Assembly: GCA_030027265.1 (NCBI GenBank) | Contig: JASENG010000017.1 | Span: forward strand, 1 to 64,000 | Reading direction: 5' to 3' | DNA: 64,000 nt | Source of the DNA: Lysinibacillus fusiformis | Lineage (GTDB): Bacteria > Bacillota > Bacilli > Bacillales_A > Planococcaceae | Part shown: positions 63,137 through 64,000 of the stretch, piece after piece | How positions within the stretch are numbered: position 1 is the first letter of the stretch | Layout: each line of letters begins with the position of its first letter | Translations under genes and position numbers: made by a program | Notes under the pieces: model-generated | What the model was told of the DNA's origin: nothing | The model's database searches: none | Seen by the model: the letters and a program-made list of their open reading frames with translations, nothing else

Positions 63137-64000
63137 ATGCAGAGACAAGTAGAAGCAATCATTGAAAATATAGAAAAAGTAATGATCGGAAAACGTGAAG
63201 TAGCAGAGTTGAGTGTTGTTGCCCTTCTATCGGGAGGACATGTCTTACTGGAAGATGTCCCGGGGGTCGGAAAGACTATGATGGTTAAAGCGTTGGCAAA
63301 ATCCGTAAGCGCAGAGTTTAAACGAATTCAATTTACACCTGACCTGCTCCCTTCAGATGTGATAGGTGTTTCGATCTATAATCCAAAAACGCTGCAATTT
63401 GAGTTTCGTCCTGGACCAATTGTAGGGAATATCATTTTAGCAGATGAAATAAACCGTACTTCTCCCAAAACACAATCAGCTCTTCTGGAAAGTATGGAAG
63501 AAGGTTCGGTAACAATAGATGGGGAGACATTGCAAATTAGGAAACCATTTTTTGTTATGGCGACTCAAAATCCAATTGAATACGAAGGTACATACCCATT
63601 GCCGGAAGCGCAATTAGATCGTTTTTTATTGAAAATTAAAATGGGCTATCCTTCTGCCCAAGAAGAGGTTGAGGTATTGCGCCGTGCTGCCAATGCTGAA
63701 CCGATTGCTCACTTGACACCGGTGATTTCCCTGGAGGAACTTTTGGATCTGCAAGAGGAAGTTAGAAATGTCTATATTGAAGATTCGGTTAAAAGTTATA
63801 TCGTGCAATTAGCAAGAGCAACGAGAAGTGTAAGTGAGGTGTACTTAGGGGTAAGTCCCCGTGCATCTATTGCCTTGATGAAAGCGGCTCAAGCCTATGC
63901 AAAAATGCAGGACCGTGACTATGTAAAACCGGATGATGTACAGTATTTAGCGCCATTTGTATTTGGACATCGCATTATCTTAAAGCCTGAAGCGAGATAT
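63137..64000 (+). CDS. MoxR family AAA+ ATPase (partial at window end)
   Basis: The open frame runs from ATG 63137 off the window end, 288 codons visible. Walker A VPGVGKT (residues 41-47), Walker B ILADEINR (about 100-107), sensor 1 ATQNPIEYEGTYPLPEAQLDRF and the MoxR lid (SPRASIALMKAAQAYA) are present. MoxR ATPases act as chaperones for metal insertion or complex assembly, usually before a DUF58/VWA gene and a transglutaminase-like gene; those would lie outside the window. TGGAGGA upstream supports the start. Confidence 0.93.
   Translation, partial: MQRQVEAIIENIEKVMIGKREVAELSVVALLSGGHVLLEDVPGVGKTMMVKALAKSVSAEFKRIQFTPDLLPSDVIGVSIYNPKTLQFEFRPGPIVGNIILADEINRTSPKTQSALLESMEEGSVTIDGETLQIRKPFFVMATQNPIEYEGTYPLPEAQLDRFLLKIKMGYPSAQEEVEVLRRAANAEPIAHLTPVISLEELLDLQEEVRNVYIEDSVKSYIVQLARATRSVSEVYLGVSPRASIALMKAAQAYAKMQDRDYVKPDDVQYLAPFVFGHRIILKPEARY

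Overview
The window looks like chromosomal DNA of a low-GC, endospore-forming Bacillales bacterium, most likely a Planococcaceae member of the Lysinibacillus/Solibacillus type. The reasons are: tsaE-tsaB-rimI-tsaD / ABC-F / rex / tatA-tatC / CPBP protease / groES-groEL in the same order as the B. subtilis ydi-groE region; a SleL/YaaH spore cortex hydrolase; Ku plus LigD; an S-layer-anchored (SLH) protein; strong AGGAGG-type ribosome binding sites; and frequent GTG/TTG starts. The genus is inferred from gene content and style, not from a search.

Layout. 1-930: non-coding, with a degenerate dispersed repeat and one tRNA-Asp. 977-11694: conserved housekeeping block (t6A tRNA modification, ABC-F translation factor, redox repressor Rex, Tat export, CPBP protease, chaperonin operon under CIRCE/HrcA control). 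A dense DnaA-box cluster lies between tsaD and the ABC-F gene. 12302-21542: envelope and chemotaxis region: a Cache-type chemoreceptor, a secreted amidase with three SLH domains, a secreted beta-helix protein, and a four-gene polyprenyl-sugar operon (GT2, DUF2304, EmrE-like flippase, GT39/ArnT-like transferase). 22227-26302: a dicarboxylate utilisation module (SLC13 permease, two-subunit class I fumarase/tartrate dehydratase, AraC regulator) preceded by a CcpA (cre) site. 26375-30103: TetR-DUF4236 divergent from a DHA2 efflux pump, with paired operator-like sites. 30377-36032: YkuI-like EAL protein, SleL, CzrA-type ArsR repressor with a CDF metal exporter, DUF2243 and CtaG-like membrane proteins. 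36144-38920: divergent ligD and ku (NHEJ). 39347-47610: PTS IIC-like protein, YusW lipoprotein, DUF423, EndoQ-like PHP nuclease, esterase, LysR, Sel1-repeat protein and coproporphyrinogen oxidase. 47645-53473: SAM-I riboswitch controlling yitJ-like and metH genes. 53881-56797: des-desK-desR membrane-fluidity system. 56927-59477: proline dehydrogenase and FetAB-type exporter. 60157-62471: pncB-nadE (NAD salvage). 62599-64000: a small basic hypothetical protein and a MoxR ATPase cut by the window edge.

Beyond the genes, the best signals are: (1) the DnaA-box cluster downstream of tsaD; (2) two copies, 39 kb apart, of a roughly 190-bp intergenic element containing four degenerate CCGCTTAT-type units at nearly identical spacing (51/61/50-51 bp); (3) a fossil chemoreceptor 3' end that still carries its own terminator; (4) a frame-broken gene between the SAM riboswitch and the methionine genes; (5) an orphan minus-strand terminator suggesting an unannotated transcript; and (6) a probable ATT start codon for sleL. 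I found no CRISPR array, prophage, insertion sequence or complete defence system. The least explained working unit is the GT2/DUF2304/flippase/GT39 operon.
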